Of a stretch of 64,000 bases of DNA, positions 20,725 to 31,866 are shown piece after piece; within the stretch, counting starts at the first letter, position 1, and the number at the start of each line of letters is the position of its first letter. Origin of the DNA: Dactylonectria macrodidyma (taxonomy: Eukaryota; Ascomycota; Sordariomycetes; Hypocreales; Nectriaceae); NCBI GenBank assembly GCA_020744425.1, contig JAGMUV010000033.1:248001-312000 (forward strand), written 5' to 3'. Position numbers and translations under genes: made by a program. The notes below the pieces were generated by a model. The model was given only the letters and a program-made list of their open reading frames with translations, did no database searches and was not told where the DNA came from.

Positions 20725-22080
20725 GGTTGGTAGATGTCACGATTCGATAGCTATGTGGATGGCTTTGCTATCGTTTGTTGGGCGTCAAGAAGGATGTCTG
20801 GATCATCGTCGCAATCTCTATGAAATGACGTCGCTTTATAGCGAGGCCTCGGCGAAAACAAGTTTCCACGACTTCCATAAACTCGAGACGATCTAGACGT
20901 CAGAGTCAACAGCATGAAGGCGACTATGATCCTGCTAGGCATGTTCTGGTCGTACGAACCATGATACCGCGCGTCATGAGGAAAATTTACTATTGAAGGG
21001 TGTGGTGGTGTCGTTGGATGACGTAAAGACTTCCACGGACTTACTAGTTCTTGCAAGTGTCCAATGCTGGACGTTTCAAATGATTGGCTCTGGGTGTAAG
21101 TGGTCTAGACCTCAATATGCATGAAAACCGGCTTCTGGGAAGTGGAGACGGTTGATCTTCCACGTGAGGGTGTGGGAGATCGAACAAGCGATTGTCGGCT
21201 TGTTTCACATGGGATTACAGAGTACCCTGCATCGCCTTAAGATGGCCATGGACAAATTGCACGTTTGTCGTCCGTGCACATGGAAAGCCGTTCCAGGCCC
21301 ACATATTTTGTTGTTACGAATTTCGTCTGTGCATGCCTGCACACCCTCCCTTGGCTAGCCTCAAGCCAGGGGCGCATCCTTACGACACCATTATGTAATT
21401 TAGCAAGAGTGCCCTGGCGACTGATACATGGGCACCCTGCTTTGGATATTCGGGCACCCGAAGGTACATCAGTTTACCCTTCTTAACCTCAAAATCCTGT
21501 TGAGAAAGTGCTTAAAAATGTAAAGATAAGTACCTAGGGAAAGAAAAGGTCAATATTTTAGAAATAAGTCCCTTTTACAGCTTTGTTATGTCTGATTCTC
21601 ATGAGTTTGCGGAAGTAAGTTTTCGTTGATGTTGTACTCCATCTCCTGAGTTGCGCAAACACCTCCAACCAGGTCACGACGAGGGGTTCGATCCAATCAG
21701 AAGGCGCCAAAAAAGGGGTACATAATTCCTCTGCTAAATTAGGTGGTGATAGAAGTCCCAACAATGCTTCGTATTACAAATCGCAACATCACAAATACGG
21801 CATCCGTGAGAGGTCTGACTCCGCACATCCGGCCTCTTCATCTTCTTCTTTTCCTCATTGCTGCTGACCTCCGTAAGAGGGCTCCATTCCGGGGCTCTTA
21901 CTCTTAGCTGCCCCTGCCGACAGCCCTGACAGGCTAGGCAGTCTGACTTTACCTTGCGGTTGACATGATTGATCTTGCGATCGATGTGTTCCCTCTGTAA
22001 TTCGGGCTGTTGTAGATCACGCTCGTCTCCGGCTCGGTAATGCCTCCTTGCTTGACTGTTATGGCCGTAGGTATTAAATA
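20725..22080. other. Intergenic upstream of the LEA-like gene; no gene seen
   Basis: Only short frames without family features. The first few hundred bases would hold the promoter of the LEA-like gene. I see no clear repeats here. Confidence 0.4.
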
Positions 22081-22090
22081 ATTCGTTATT

Positions 22091-22145
22091 CAGTCCGAAG
22101 GACTTTTTCAGTCCGAAGGACTTTTATGCCTTTCGGTACGAAAGG
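22091..22145. repeat. Cluster of three short hairpins
   Basis: An 18-bp unit (CAGTCCGAAGGACTTTTT or close) is repeated directly at 22091-22108 and 22109-22126, each with the palindrome AGTCC-GAA-GGACT. A third hairpin CCTTTCG-GTA-CGAAAGG follows at 22129-22145, and its left half recurs at 22508-22521 (CCTTTCGGTACGAA). Possibly a transposon end or a transcription end signal. Confidence 0.6.
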
Positions 22146-22391
22146 TCTTCTTTAGCTCTGGGATTTCCCCCCCCAAAATTTGGCCCCCCCCTTGCAAAAT
22201 TACCGCATTAAGCGATTACCCGATTCGGAAGCGTAACCGCACCTCTTATTGGTCCGGATTAACCCCATCCGAATGCCCCCAGAGGTGCCAATCTTCTCTT
22301 CCTCATTTGCCAATGCGCACATGTGAACTCTCATTCGCTCTCTGAGATTAAGTGTAAAGGAGTCTTCTATTGAGGGTTTCTTGTTAAGAGG

Positions 22392-22419
22392 CACGTGAAA
22401 TGCACGTGAAATGCACGTG
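22392..22419. promoter_or_regulatory. Three CACGTG boxes spaced 11 bp apart
   Basis: CACGTG occurs at 22392-22397, 22403-22408 and 22414-22419 within the repeated unit CACGTGAAATG; a fourth lies near 22567. CACGTG is the core site of bHLH regulators (Cbf1/Pho4/SREBP types). About one helical turn between sites would put them on the same face of the DNA. Confidence 0.45.
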
Positions 22420-22632
22420 ACAGGGGAAGGCGCACGTCCGCCGGGGGACGTTGGAAGTTGGAAGCTGGGCGTGGTGGGCAAGTTGGCGGCTCCCTTGCGC
22501 TGAGTAGCCTTTCGGTACGAAGCTTGCAACAAGAGCCTGTTTTTTATTTTAACTAGTCGGTTGCTGCACGTGTTGAGAAGAGGGCGCGTTTTTAAGTGGT
22601 CGGCTCTGGGTGGGTGGATGAAGAGACTTGGC

Positions 22633-22766
22633 CAATAGGGCGTTTGTGTGTGTTCCGTTTGTTTTGTGTAGCCAATAAGACGTATGCAGCAGGTTTTGAG
22701 GAGTAGGCACCATTTTGAGTGGTACGATTTGAAGAGCTTAATGCGGAACTAAGGGACCTAGCCAAT
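22633..22766. promoter_or_regulatory. Three CCAAT boxes
   Basis: GCCAATAGGGCG, GCCAATAAGACG and GCCAATAGGGTG occur in the same orientation in this stretch, just after the CACGTG cluster. CCAAT is the site of the fungal Hap2/3/5 (CBC) complex. The nearest downstream gene on this strand is the Helitron Rep gene, over 1.4 kb away, so the target is unclear. Confidence 0.35.
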
Positions 22767-23159
22767 AGGGTGAGGGTGAATAATTGAGACAGGGATCAGG
22801 GGACTGAGACTAGCAGAGATCAATCAGTTGCAATACCAGAGAGGGAAAATTGTCAATTTGAGTATAAGAAGCTGCCATGCCATGAGGTCCTGGTGTTGAG
22901 ATCATTGGACTTTTATCACTCGCACTGGTGTTGAAACCACACCCTTATTTCCCCCATATATCAATCTGTAAGTTTTCCAAACCCAATACAACAGCGTAAA
23001 ATACCACACACTATCACTATACTAGGCTACTTAAAGTCTCTTTGTCGGATGATATAGTATATATAATGCGAAGATTGATGTCACTTGGTAAAGATACTGT
23101 ATTTCATTGCGCAGAGAGGATGTGGCATCGCCGATCTCCATCCAACATTTTCAGCCAAG

Positions 23160-23430
23160 AGCTACTATCCCTGCCGATGTGGATACTCGCACAATTGAAT
23201 TGATCAATTGAGATAGATGGTGAACAGATCTGCTTTTTCCATGAGTACAAAGGATTGGCCAAAACGTCAGCACATGTCGCCGATCGCAGGAAAGCATCTT
23301 GAGGTAAGAACCTTGATCCCTGCCAAGTGGATACTTGCACAGCGGAATTGATCAATCAACGTAGCTGTTGAACAGAATTGCTTCTTCCACGATTACAAAG
23401 GATTGACTAAGATATTAACGCATGAAAAAA
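23160..23430. repeat. Two-unit tandem repeat of about 145 bp
   Basis: The stretch from ATCCCTGCCGATGTGGATAC (about 23168) to the following GCACATG is repeated in diverged form from ATCCCTGCCAAGTGGATACT (about 23313) to AACGCATG. Both contain TTGATCAAT and ATTACAAAGGATTG or a close relative. Confidence 0.6.
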
Positions 23431-23541
23431 AGAAGAAAAAAACTAGTATGAGAGCTGAGCAGTATTTGATAGGTAGATGAAATAATGTGGTGTGTATTAT
23501 GTCAATCACATAAGTGTCCATCGATGTTACCATTACAACGA

Positions 23542-23914
23542 AAGAGGGTGAAGGGATATTTGATCTATTGGTATATCAATACTGCAGCGACCATATGAAT
23601 AAGAGGGTGGAGGAGTATGATGCCGTATTGGTATACCGGTGTAATGGCATTCCGACTAGATATGGGATGAATAATCAAGCCTGATGTTATTAATGTTATG
23701 AGAATAAGAGGGTGGGGGAGTATGATGCTCTACTGGTATACCGGAGTGATGATGCTCCGACTAGATAATGGGACGAATAATCAAGCCCGAAGTTAATCAT
23801 CACGAAAGTAAGAGGGTGGAGGAATATGATGCTCTATTGGTATACCGGCGTGATGATGCTCCGAGTAGATGACGGGATGAATAACTAAGTCCGATATTGG
23901 GATGAAATTGGAAG
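23542..23914. repeat. Tandem repeat, about 105-bp unit, three copies plus a partial one
   Basis: Units begin with AAGAGGGTGG at 23601, 23705 and 23810 (spacing 104-105 bp) and each contain TATTGGTATACCGG or a close variant, followed by GATGATGCTCCGA-like and GGGATGAATAA motifs. A partial unit begins at 23542. The array lies directly upstream of the Helitron Rep gene. Confidence 0.75.
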
Positions 23915-24228
23915 AGTAAAGAAGACCATGGTGGGATAGACCTATCATTTATTGGTAGGTGGGTCAAGACAATGACGATAGTCGATATTATCATATAGTT
24001 TGATAGGTATAATAGAGATAAAGATGACGTGGGAGTATCGGGATAGAATCGGATCAAGAGCAGAGTAGGACAGGTTGGTGTGGGAGAATCGAACTCTGCC
24101 CCAGAATGTACCGATCACAAAACAGCATTGTGAATGGCACCAACCTTTATTGTTCATATTTATAACGCTATTTGGCTTAATACACATGATTACGCACCCT
24201 AAGAATACACGACATACACTGTCTTGTA

Positions 24229-27200
24229 ATGGATTCGTCAATATCTGCTCTACTTGAAAGGTTGCGTGGTCGAACGCCTGGCAGCACACTCAGCAGTCTC
24301 GGGCTGAAGACGTACAATGATATCTTTAGTGCGGCAAACTCGAATACAAACGCAACACCAAGAGAATCACATTCTACTGTCCAACCAAGCATATCCGATC
24401 GTGTTCCGGATGTCGGTCCTGTGGGCCTGGCATTAAGGAGGTCACACTCTACTGTCCAACCGAGTACACTTGGTTATATTCCAGAAACCGTACCTATAGA
24501 CCCGGCACTAGGGGCATCACAATCAACTGGCCAATCAAGCAAACCAGTACCAGCGCAACCGCTCATAGAACCAAACCCCACACAAGCTGCAGAGATAACC
24601 AACGCGAGCCAATATCACCCGCACAATGCACTGGGCATGCAGCAATGTATGAGCATTCTAAGCTTTTCAGATGTGGATCAACAAGGCCAACAAGAACTTG
24701 GCGCCAAGCGTAAGGCTGACCAACGCGGACAAGAACAAAACAAAAGGCAAAATCGAAGACGGGTTGAGAATAGCAACCTTGAAGAGCAAACCCAGGCATT
24801 CAAGAGAGCTATTAAGCATCTGGAAGATGAATTTACAGAGAAGGAGAGAATATCCTACACAAAAGATTGGCCTAAGCCGGTCCCCCGTGAGAGGAATATA
24901 TCCACAGTCATGGACTTTTATCAAGCATTTCACAACATGGACACCCTACCCATACACACATGCATGATATGCTATCAGAAGATCAGCACCATCGAGATAA
25001 AAGAGCTTAGCTGGGAAGAGTGGACAAATAGCGCAGCGATGAATAGCTGCCGCACGTATTCATGTCCAGATTGCTTCCCTGTTGGCAAGGCTATACCGAG
25101 CTGCGAAAACTGTGCCATGAAGATCCGCGAATGCAATATGGCGCGGGGCGGGAACTTGCATCAAGCACTTGGTTGCGAGCACATGTACCCGGATGCTCTC
25201 AGAGACTTGACATTGGTTGAGGAGAAGCTGATTGCACTCAACACCCATTTCGGCTTCGCTGCAAGAATCAAAGTGACAAAAAGCACCAAACAGAGTACGG
25301 CATATGCACGCCATGTGAATGGTCATATAACTGTGTTTCCAAACAGTGTTCAAGACTTGGTAACCACAGTACTACCACATCCGCTTCTACAATCTTTGGA
25401 GGACATCCATATATCCTGGCACGGGCCGCAGAGACCAACCCCCAGCGATCTATCCAAGTTGCTCTCAGTCCGGCGAGGGGCTGTGGAAAGGGCGTTGCTT
25501 TGGCTAAAAGAATTTAACCCCCACTATCGGCATATCGAAATCGACACAGCCGAGTTGGATAGTTGGGGAGAGCCGGCGCACGGGGTTCCGAGCCGGATCT
25601 ATGACAGGATAGAGAGAGATGAACCATCGGCATGGGAAGAAACGCGAACAGCGCACATCGTGTCCCCGGCAGAACGTGGAATGGATGACACTGAGCCCCA
25701 GTCACTCGAACAGATTGTGGACGGGCTAGGCAGAGCGTATGATGAGAATGATGTAAGTTACGATGAGGATCAGTGGCTCTATGACGAGCGCAGCCGGGAG
25801 GAGCTCGAGTATGAGGGCATGGGAAGCTTTCTTGATGAGATCCTTGCATCTGGTATGTTTCCACTGGATACAGCACCGCAAGCAACCGATGCCGATAAAC
25901 TGCAATTTGCCATTGATACAATCAGAGGTGGACACACAAATGCGCAAGCACCGCCGCCCAACCCGCCGACTGGGAGCGCGCAGGATTCGCACCTTCAGCC
26001 ATACGTTCACATTTCAAGAGGCAATGAATTTGCAGATATGAATGATCTCTGGCATCTTACAAAAGCATTTCCAACACTATTCCCGTTCGGTTTCGGTGGG
26101 CCACGGTGTAAGGAAGAGATGGAATCGGAGCTGTGGAAGAACAGTGTCCAGCTCACAGGGCATGTCCGTGATAGAGACAGTATTGGAGAGGGTGGAGAGG
26201 GTGGAGAGGATGCGATTCCGCCAACACGTAACCTCGGACTTCACGCATGGATGAAGAAAGTGCTGCAACGACATGGTGGTCGCTTTGCCAATCATCCGGC
26301 ATTTTCATTCCTAGTCTTCAACATAGAGGTTCGGTCTAGGAATAGAGGAGTAAGTATGGTGAGCGTGCGACGGAACGATTTTCCTGAGGTTGAGAGGATC
26401 ATTCAGTCGTTAACACTAGAGAGACTGGCGGAAGTGCAAAAGGAGTTAGAGGCTGGCGGGAGCACCCGAGATGAAGATATCAAAACGCTCCTGCGATACA
26501 TCTCATACTTTGGCCACAAACAGGCCATGTCGCAGGAGTCGCGGCTAGCCATGCGCAGAAAGATCAAATCATTGATTATTAGATACGGTATACCGGCAAT
26601 TTGGTTTACGCTGAACCCCAACGATATCACGAACCCGGTAAAACTACGTCTGGCAGCATACCGAAAGGAGGACAGTCATGCCGCAGAAGCAACCCTGCTT
26701 CAGGCCCTTCAGGATAGGTATGAGAGAGTGAAGCTGGCGATAACTGACCCCATAAGCTCTGCCATCTTCTTCCACCGCGAAGTAGAGATGTTCTTTGAGC
26801 ATTACGTCAAGGTTGGGGAGGAATCTGTGTTTGGTCAGATTGGACAGTATTTCGCCGCTGTCGAGACCAACGAACGCGGTGCTCTTCATGTCCATGGTTT
26901 GCTATGGCTCGAGGGGAACTTGGAGCTCGGAAACTTGATCGGTGCTCATGGAAACGGGGAGGATGATGAGAGTGTGGCGATGGAACGGGAAGGAATCCTG
27001 AAATATGTCGATTCTGTCTTTACCGAGGTATGTGCATCCATATATCCACGTAACCAAAAGCCAACGTAGGTCGGAAGCTAAACTATTATCTAGGATCTGG
27101 ACGAATCTGCTGCCTTTAGCGAGGAGAGCGAGACTAGGGTGGTTTACGACAACATATCCTACCTGATGACCGATGCAGGGCGCTTCTCTGAACAGTTTGA

Positions 27201-28799
27201 CGATGAAGCCCACTTTTGCGCGGGCAGGGTCCAGATGCACGTCCATACCGCAACTTGTGTCAAATACTCTCACAACAAGGAGGGGGACAAAAAGCCCACG
27301 TGTCGATTCCATGCGCCTTGGAAGCTCTTTACAAACAGCGAATTTGGCGCGGATGGTATACTTCGGCTCCAACGCTCACATCCCATGATCAACCGATGGA
27401 ACAAGCCAATGGCGGTTGGGTTGCGGCACAATCACGACATCTCCTTCATCGGAACCCAAAGCAAGACAATGGCGCTGATATACTACTTGACAAACTACGC
27501 CACAAAAATCCAAGATCCGATCTGGAAGAGAGTGGCCATAGCAGCAGAGCTCTTTCCGAGTATCAGCACAACCAGCGCCGTCGGGCTAGGTGCAGCAACC
27601 GCAAACTACGAAGCCAAGGCAAATATAAACCGCCAGTACCTGATGAGAATCGCCAACAGAATATTCACCGAGCGGCCGTTATCACAGGTGGAGGTGATTG
27701 CACACTTCCTGGAATACCCAAGTGAGTTCTCGAGTACTAAACAATGGTCATATGTGAATATGACAACGATATACTGGGCAATACTCCGACGCTGGCCGTA
27801 TCTCCAGCAATGCAGTAGCACTTTAGGCGACGACGATGATCGACCTATCGAGAACATAGGTGACAATGGCAACGGCAACGACGCGGAAGCCAGCGCGGAG
27901 AGGGTCTTGGTGGGAAGCGATGGCAAGAAACTACCATACATTGAAGCCTACCACCACCGTGGAGAGGTGCTGCAGACATTATGCTTCTATGACTACGTGT
28001 CGCTTGTTACATTACAAAAGAGCATAGATTCATCTTCCAAGGAGTTGGTGAAGATAGAATTTGAAAGGAACTGGAAGCCGGGAAGGGACTGGGTGCAGGT
28101 TCTAAGACCCCCGGAGAAGTATGCAGTGCCATGCATCAACGGCTTTCTCGATATGGACTTTGATATTGACACAAACGCAGACAGATACCGCAGGTAAGCA
28201 CAAACCATAGAACAGATGGGATAGATAAACGAGAAGCATACACTAATATTAGCACCAGAGCTGCAGTACAGCACCTCGCACTCTTTGTGCCATGGGAGAA
28301 GTTCACTACAGCATCATCAGGTGACATCAACGAAATCTGGGAGCACTGGAGACGGCGACTCCCCAAAAGACTCCAGACTATCGCAGGCAACATCCAGCTC
28401 TTGAAGCGATCAGCGGAAGATGCGCGGCGAGATGCAAAGCAGTGGGCGGCTGCGGGGGACGACGCCGTTTTGGATGATATCGACGCTATGGGATATGATG
28501 TCCAAGATCCTACAGGCCCAGTAAAAGCATATCGCCCAGACCAGGTTGGCCAGCTTGGCCGATTGATTGAGACAGTACGAGGTGCTACAGCCCCTAACCA
28601 GGCGACCGCTGGTTCGGAGCATCTTTTGCATACGCTAGGTCAGCTCCGCGAAGCTCAAGCAGACATCCCCGAATTTGCGGATGATGTCGAGACTCTTTAT
28701 ATTATACATCCCAATCTTCATCGTCGAAATCAATATCCATCTCATCATCCATCTCCACAGCCTCTACAATTATCGCTAGCAGCTCTTCCGAAGAGATGA
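24229..28799 (+). CDS. Helitron Rep (HUH endonuclease) protein lacking a helicase domain
   Basis: Predicted join 24229-27027, 27094-28193, 28253-28799 (about 1,481 residues). Introns begin GTATGT and GTAAGC and keep the frame. A low-complexity N-terminus is followed by a Cys-rich zinc-like region (CMICYQK; CPDCFPVGKAIPSCENCAMK), a DUF6570-like segment (SVRRGAVERALLWLKEFNPHY), and the Helitron-like N domain with the HUH motif LHVHGLLW near residue 886. Exon 2 has the tyrosine motif MALIYYLTNYATK. Rep nicks and joins DNA in rolling-circle transposition. A normal Helitron protein continues into a Pif1-type helicase; here the frame stops at 28797-28799 shortly after entering sequence that belongs to a hAT relic, so the helicase is gone. 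It cannot be autonomous as it stands. Confidence 0.85.
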
Positions 28800-30243
28800 G
28801 CTTCCTCGCAAACCAGTTGCCCATGCACTCTAACCTCTAGACGTTCTCTGGCGATAACCTAAGCCTATCCCAGCTCTGTGTAAGGCGTGCGCCCGAGAAT
28901 TGTTGTTCTGGTTCAGCGGATGAGGGTGCGATTGAGAGGATATTGATGGCCATACGGTGGAAACGAGGATAGCGCCGGCGCTGCTCTGGAACTAACCACC
29001 ACTGAAGAGGAGTTTCTTTAGAGCATCAAGATCGATAGTTTATCTTCAATAAGCGCCATAAACGTATCCTCATCCTCTTGCGAAGTAGGTTGAACTCTTA
29101 GACGACGTTTCCACAGGCCTAATCCATTCTCTACCCTCTTCTTCGAGGATGGATGAGACGTATCAATATCAGCAGCAGCAGCAGCAGGGAGTGATTCATG
29201 AGGGAGATGCGCGTATTCCTTCTGCCAGATCGAATAAGAAGCATCAATAGTCTTCTGATGCCACTCTTCGGGCCAGTTCTGAAGAAGATAATGCTTCCGC
29301 TTCGAGGGATCGAGAAGCATCGCGGCGGCGTATACTGGCGTTGACTCAACCAGGGCGTAGTATTTATCAAGGATAAACCAGCCCATCTCAATAGAATGAA
29401 CCACGCGGAGGTCCTTTTATAGTCCTGATTTATTTAGCACCTATAAAACATCAGCTTTAAGCATTATCTTGATGAAAGAGGATAAACCTTCTGATCCTCA
29501 AAGAAGGTGAGGAAAGCATCCATCAGGGTAAGGCTCTGGGACAATGAAGCCTCACTGCCTTCAACCCATAGTGTACCACTAGCAAATACAGAGAGAAACC
29601 TCTCTATACGCTTAAGTAATATATCCCACTCAACACCATGAAGTCGAAAGTTATCGCATTCAGGATGTTCATCAATGAATCCTTAATCTCTCGCTCCTAA
29701 TGTCTATATTATACTCCAACTCTTCTTCTTATTCTCCCAACAGGCGATACAGTAATCTAGGCGTTTATTTGAGGATTTCCTACTTGGGTCAGATCTCTTC
29801 TTTGGCCTGAATTCGGGCTCCGAACCCGTGGCATATCGAAAGGCCCAGATTGAAAGTTTCTCGGCGGGAATCGAGACCATACTCGGAGGAGCATTGGAAG
29901 CAACACTGGGCACCGGCGAGGAGAGGTTCAGCGTGGAGGGCGTTGTAAGGACGGTAAGGGATAATGAGTCCTGTGAGAAAGACATAGTTAGAGATCTATA
30001 TAATAAAGATTGAGTATAAAACAATATCTTGGTGTGGATGCCGGTAGTAACAGGCAGGGAAGGATATGAGAACGAAGTTGATTCCTTGCCAAGGTTTCTA
30101 GCTACATATATGCAAATGAGTGAACTATTCAATGTAGTGCCAAGTAGGCTGCAGGTAGGCAGTAGCCGAGCTAGTGCAGGCTGTAGCAGGCAGTAGCAGG
30201 CAGCATCTTCGGTAGCATCTGAACTCACGTGAGAGGTCACCAC
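28700..30243 (-). pseudogene. Decayed hAT transposase (minus strand)
   Basis: Pieces in order on the minus strand: an N-terminal part (30243-29704) ending in a zinc-finger-like RLDYCIACWENKKKSW; a middle part around 29680-29490 (LHGVEWDILLKRIERFLSVF, MDAFLTFFEDQK); a part at 29404-29018 (YYALVESTPVYAAAMLLDPS, ending near LEDKLSILML); and the dimerisation region at 28960-28800 (RMAINILSIAPSSAEPEQQF) with an in-frame TAG. Frames change and stops occur between pieces, so it is a pseudogene. Its downstream end is fused to the Helitron Rep gene near 28700. Confidence 0.7.
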
Positions 30244-30331
30244 AATATATATTGAGCAGAATCAATAAAATTAGACGACTCCTCAAGACTTCCGCACCCA
30301 CAATCTTACAATCTTATCAAATGATATCTAA

Positions 30332-31156
30332 TTGACCAATCAGGAGTGGGTAGAGCTCCCTCTACAATGCCCAAGTACGGATAGTGGACTGGACGAGACA
30401 CCAATCTACTATACGGCTTTAGCGCTGCACCAAGCTTCCCGAAGGGTATATTTCGAGAACGAGTGGAAGGATAATACGAAGTGGGCCACGAAGGCGAATC
30501 ATATCGTCCGAGAAGTATGGGAAACGGAATATCGCCATCTCCAGATTGTACGAGGTCCGGTGGCCGACCAACCCGCTGTGAAGCGGCGGAGGAAGTACTA
30601 CAACCCATTCAAGCTGATTGTGAGCGCAGTCGAACGGCCCCCAGATGCAGTGTGATGAAAGGGGAAGCTTCGTCAGACCTCATTGATGAGGACATTGACG
30701 AGCTCGAATTATGGCAGTGGTCGTGAGAAGACGGGGATAGCGAAATAAGAGACCCAATTTCATATTGGCATGAGCGTAGACGACGATATACCCATCTTTC
30801 ACGAATGTCGCTGGATTTCCTTACGGCTCAGCCGATGTCAGCAGAATGTGAGAGGTTATTCGCAGCGGCAGGGCGTATAGTGACGCCTCTGCGGAGTCGG
30901 CTCGATGCTGAGATTATGGATGTGTCAAGTCTTGCGGCCGTGGCTACGGACTGGGGTGATCGACGATCTGGATGTATTACTTCTTCCTGTTGAGAACATG
31001 AGTGGCGACCAGGAGGCAGAGGATATATCATGGACAACAAGGAGATCCGAAGAAACGGCGGAAGAGAGAGGGTGGAAATAGGTCCGCCTGCAGAGGAACA
31101 TACTTCAACCGGTGTCGATTCAACTCAATTTGACCTGCAGTTGATCCACTCCACTG
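30332..31156 (+). pseudogene. Decayed hAT transposase C-terminal part (plus strand) with its right end
   Basis: Fragments read ETPIYYTALALHQASRRVYF, then TKANHIVREVWETEYRHLQ (30332-30655), then after stops DPISYWHERRRRYTHLSRMS and LTAQPMSAECERLFAAAGRI (about 30750-30930), which is the hAT dimerisation signature. Downstream, 31141-31156 reads TTGATCCACTCCACTG, a hAT-like terminus. Several stops and frame changes make it non-functional. It is a different family from the minus-strand relic next to it. Confidence 0.65.
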
Positions 31157-31170
31157 GAGACAACCGTTGA

Positions 31171-31626
31171 TCAGGTCAGTTCAACGCAACTGAGGCATTC
31201 GGTTGATTGAATTGAGTGGTTTGGAACCATGAGGACGCTGGCCGTTTCGTCTACTTTCTCGGCCGGTACAAATAAATGGTCGTGGTAGAATCCACTCACA
31301 GGGTTCACGCCTATATTCGCCTCGGCCAATCTCGTTGCTAGAACGGCCATGAATCCCACCGCTTCAAGGCTTGATGCGACGTTGAGAGTGATCATCCTGC
31401 AAGGAAAGAAGTAGTTTATCTTCTGTGCCGTCGCATACCCCAGCATCGTGATGACCGTTACTCCCTCGGCTTCACGAAAGAAGAACTGAATTTCAGCCAT
31501 GCGCGGAAGCGCGTAGTGGTCGCTGAAGGTAACGAAGACATATGTCGTTGGATGAGCCGTTGAGATCAAAGTTGAGAGAAGCTTGGAGAGCGATGTTTCG
31601 CCAGGGTCTTTCATAGGTGTCGACAT
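31171..31626 (-). CDS. ACT-domain protein (DUF2241-like)
   Basis: 151 residues from ATG 31626 (MSTPMKDPGETSLSKLLSTL); a GTG nine bases upstream is the only alternative. The family shape is clear: N-terminal SKLLSTLISTAHPTTYVFV, a central FREAEGVTVIT, and the C-terminal ACT motif RLAEANIGVNPVSGFYHDHLFVPAEK. These small proteins consist of two ACT folds that bind amino acids or similar ligands; the cellular role in fungi is not known. The last 15 or so residues (from NHSIQSTE) are encoded by DNA rich in GTTGA/TCAAC repeats that look like a transposon end, so the natural C-terminus may have been replaced. No introns are needed. Confidence 0.7.
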   Translation of the reverse strand: MSTPMKDPGETSLSKLLSTLISTAHPTTYVFVTFSDHYALPRMAEIQFFFREAEGVTVITMLGYATAQKINYFFPCRMITLNVASSLEAVGFMAVLATRLAEANIGVNPVSGFYHDHLFVPAEKVDETASVLMVPNHSIQSTECLSCVELT

Positions 31627-31866
31627 TGTTGGCACTCTATACCGGTGGGTTTGATAAACGTCTCGATGGGGTGTGGCGCCAGTTTGCGAGGATTATTCAG
31701 AGGTTTGAATGCAATAATTTTGCACGTTTAATCGCAAGCTGTATACCTGTGCTGTGAAATTCGCAAGTACGCCCTCTCCGCCGGCCGAGGAGCGAGAAGC
31801 AGTTGAGGGAGAAGTGCGCGACCACGGGGTGTAATCAAGTTGTAGAAATTTTGCGCTATAGAAAAA

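Noticed and set aside
21675..21700. GGTTCGATCC, like a tRNA B box
   Set aside because: No A box at the right distance upstream and no acceptor stem.
22129..22160. Hairpin as a Helitron 3' end
   Set aside because: The hairpin is followed at the right distance by CTGG, but the next base is G rather than the T expected after a Helitron CTRR end, and it lies upstream of the Rep gene.
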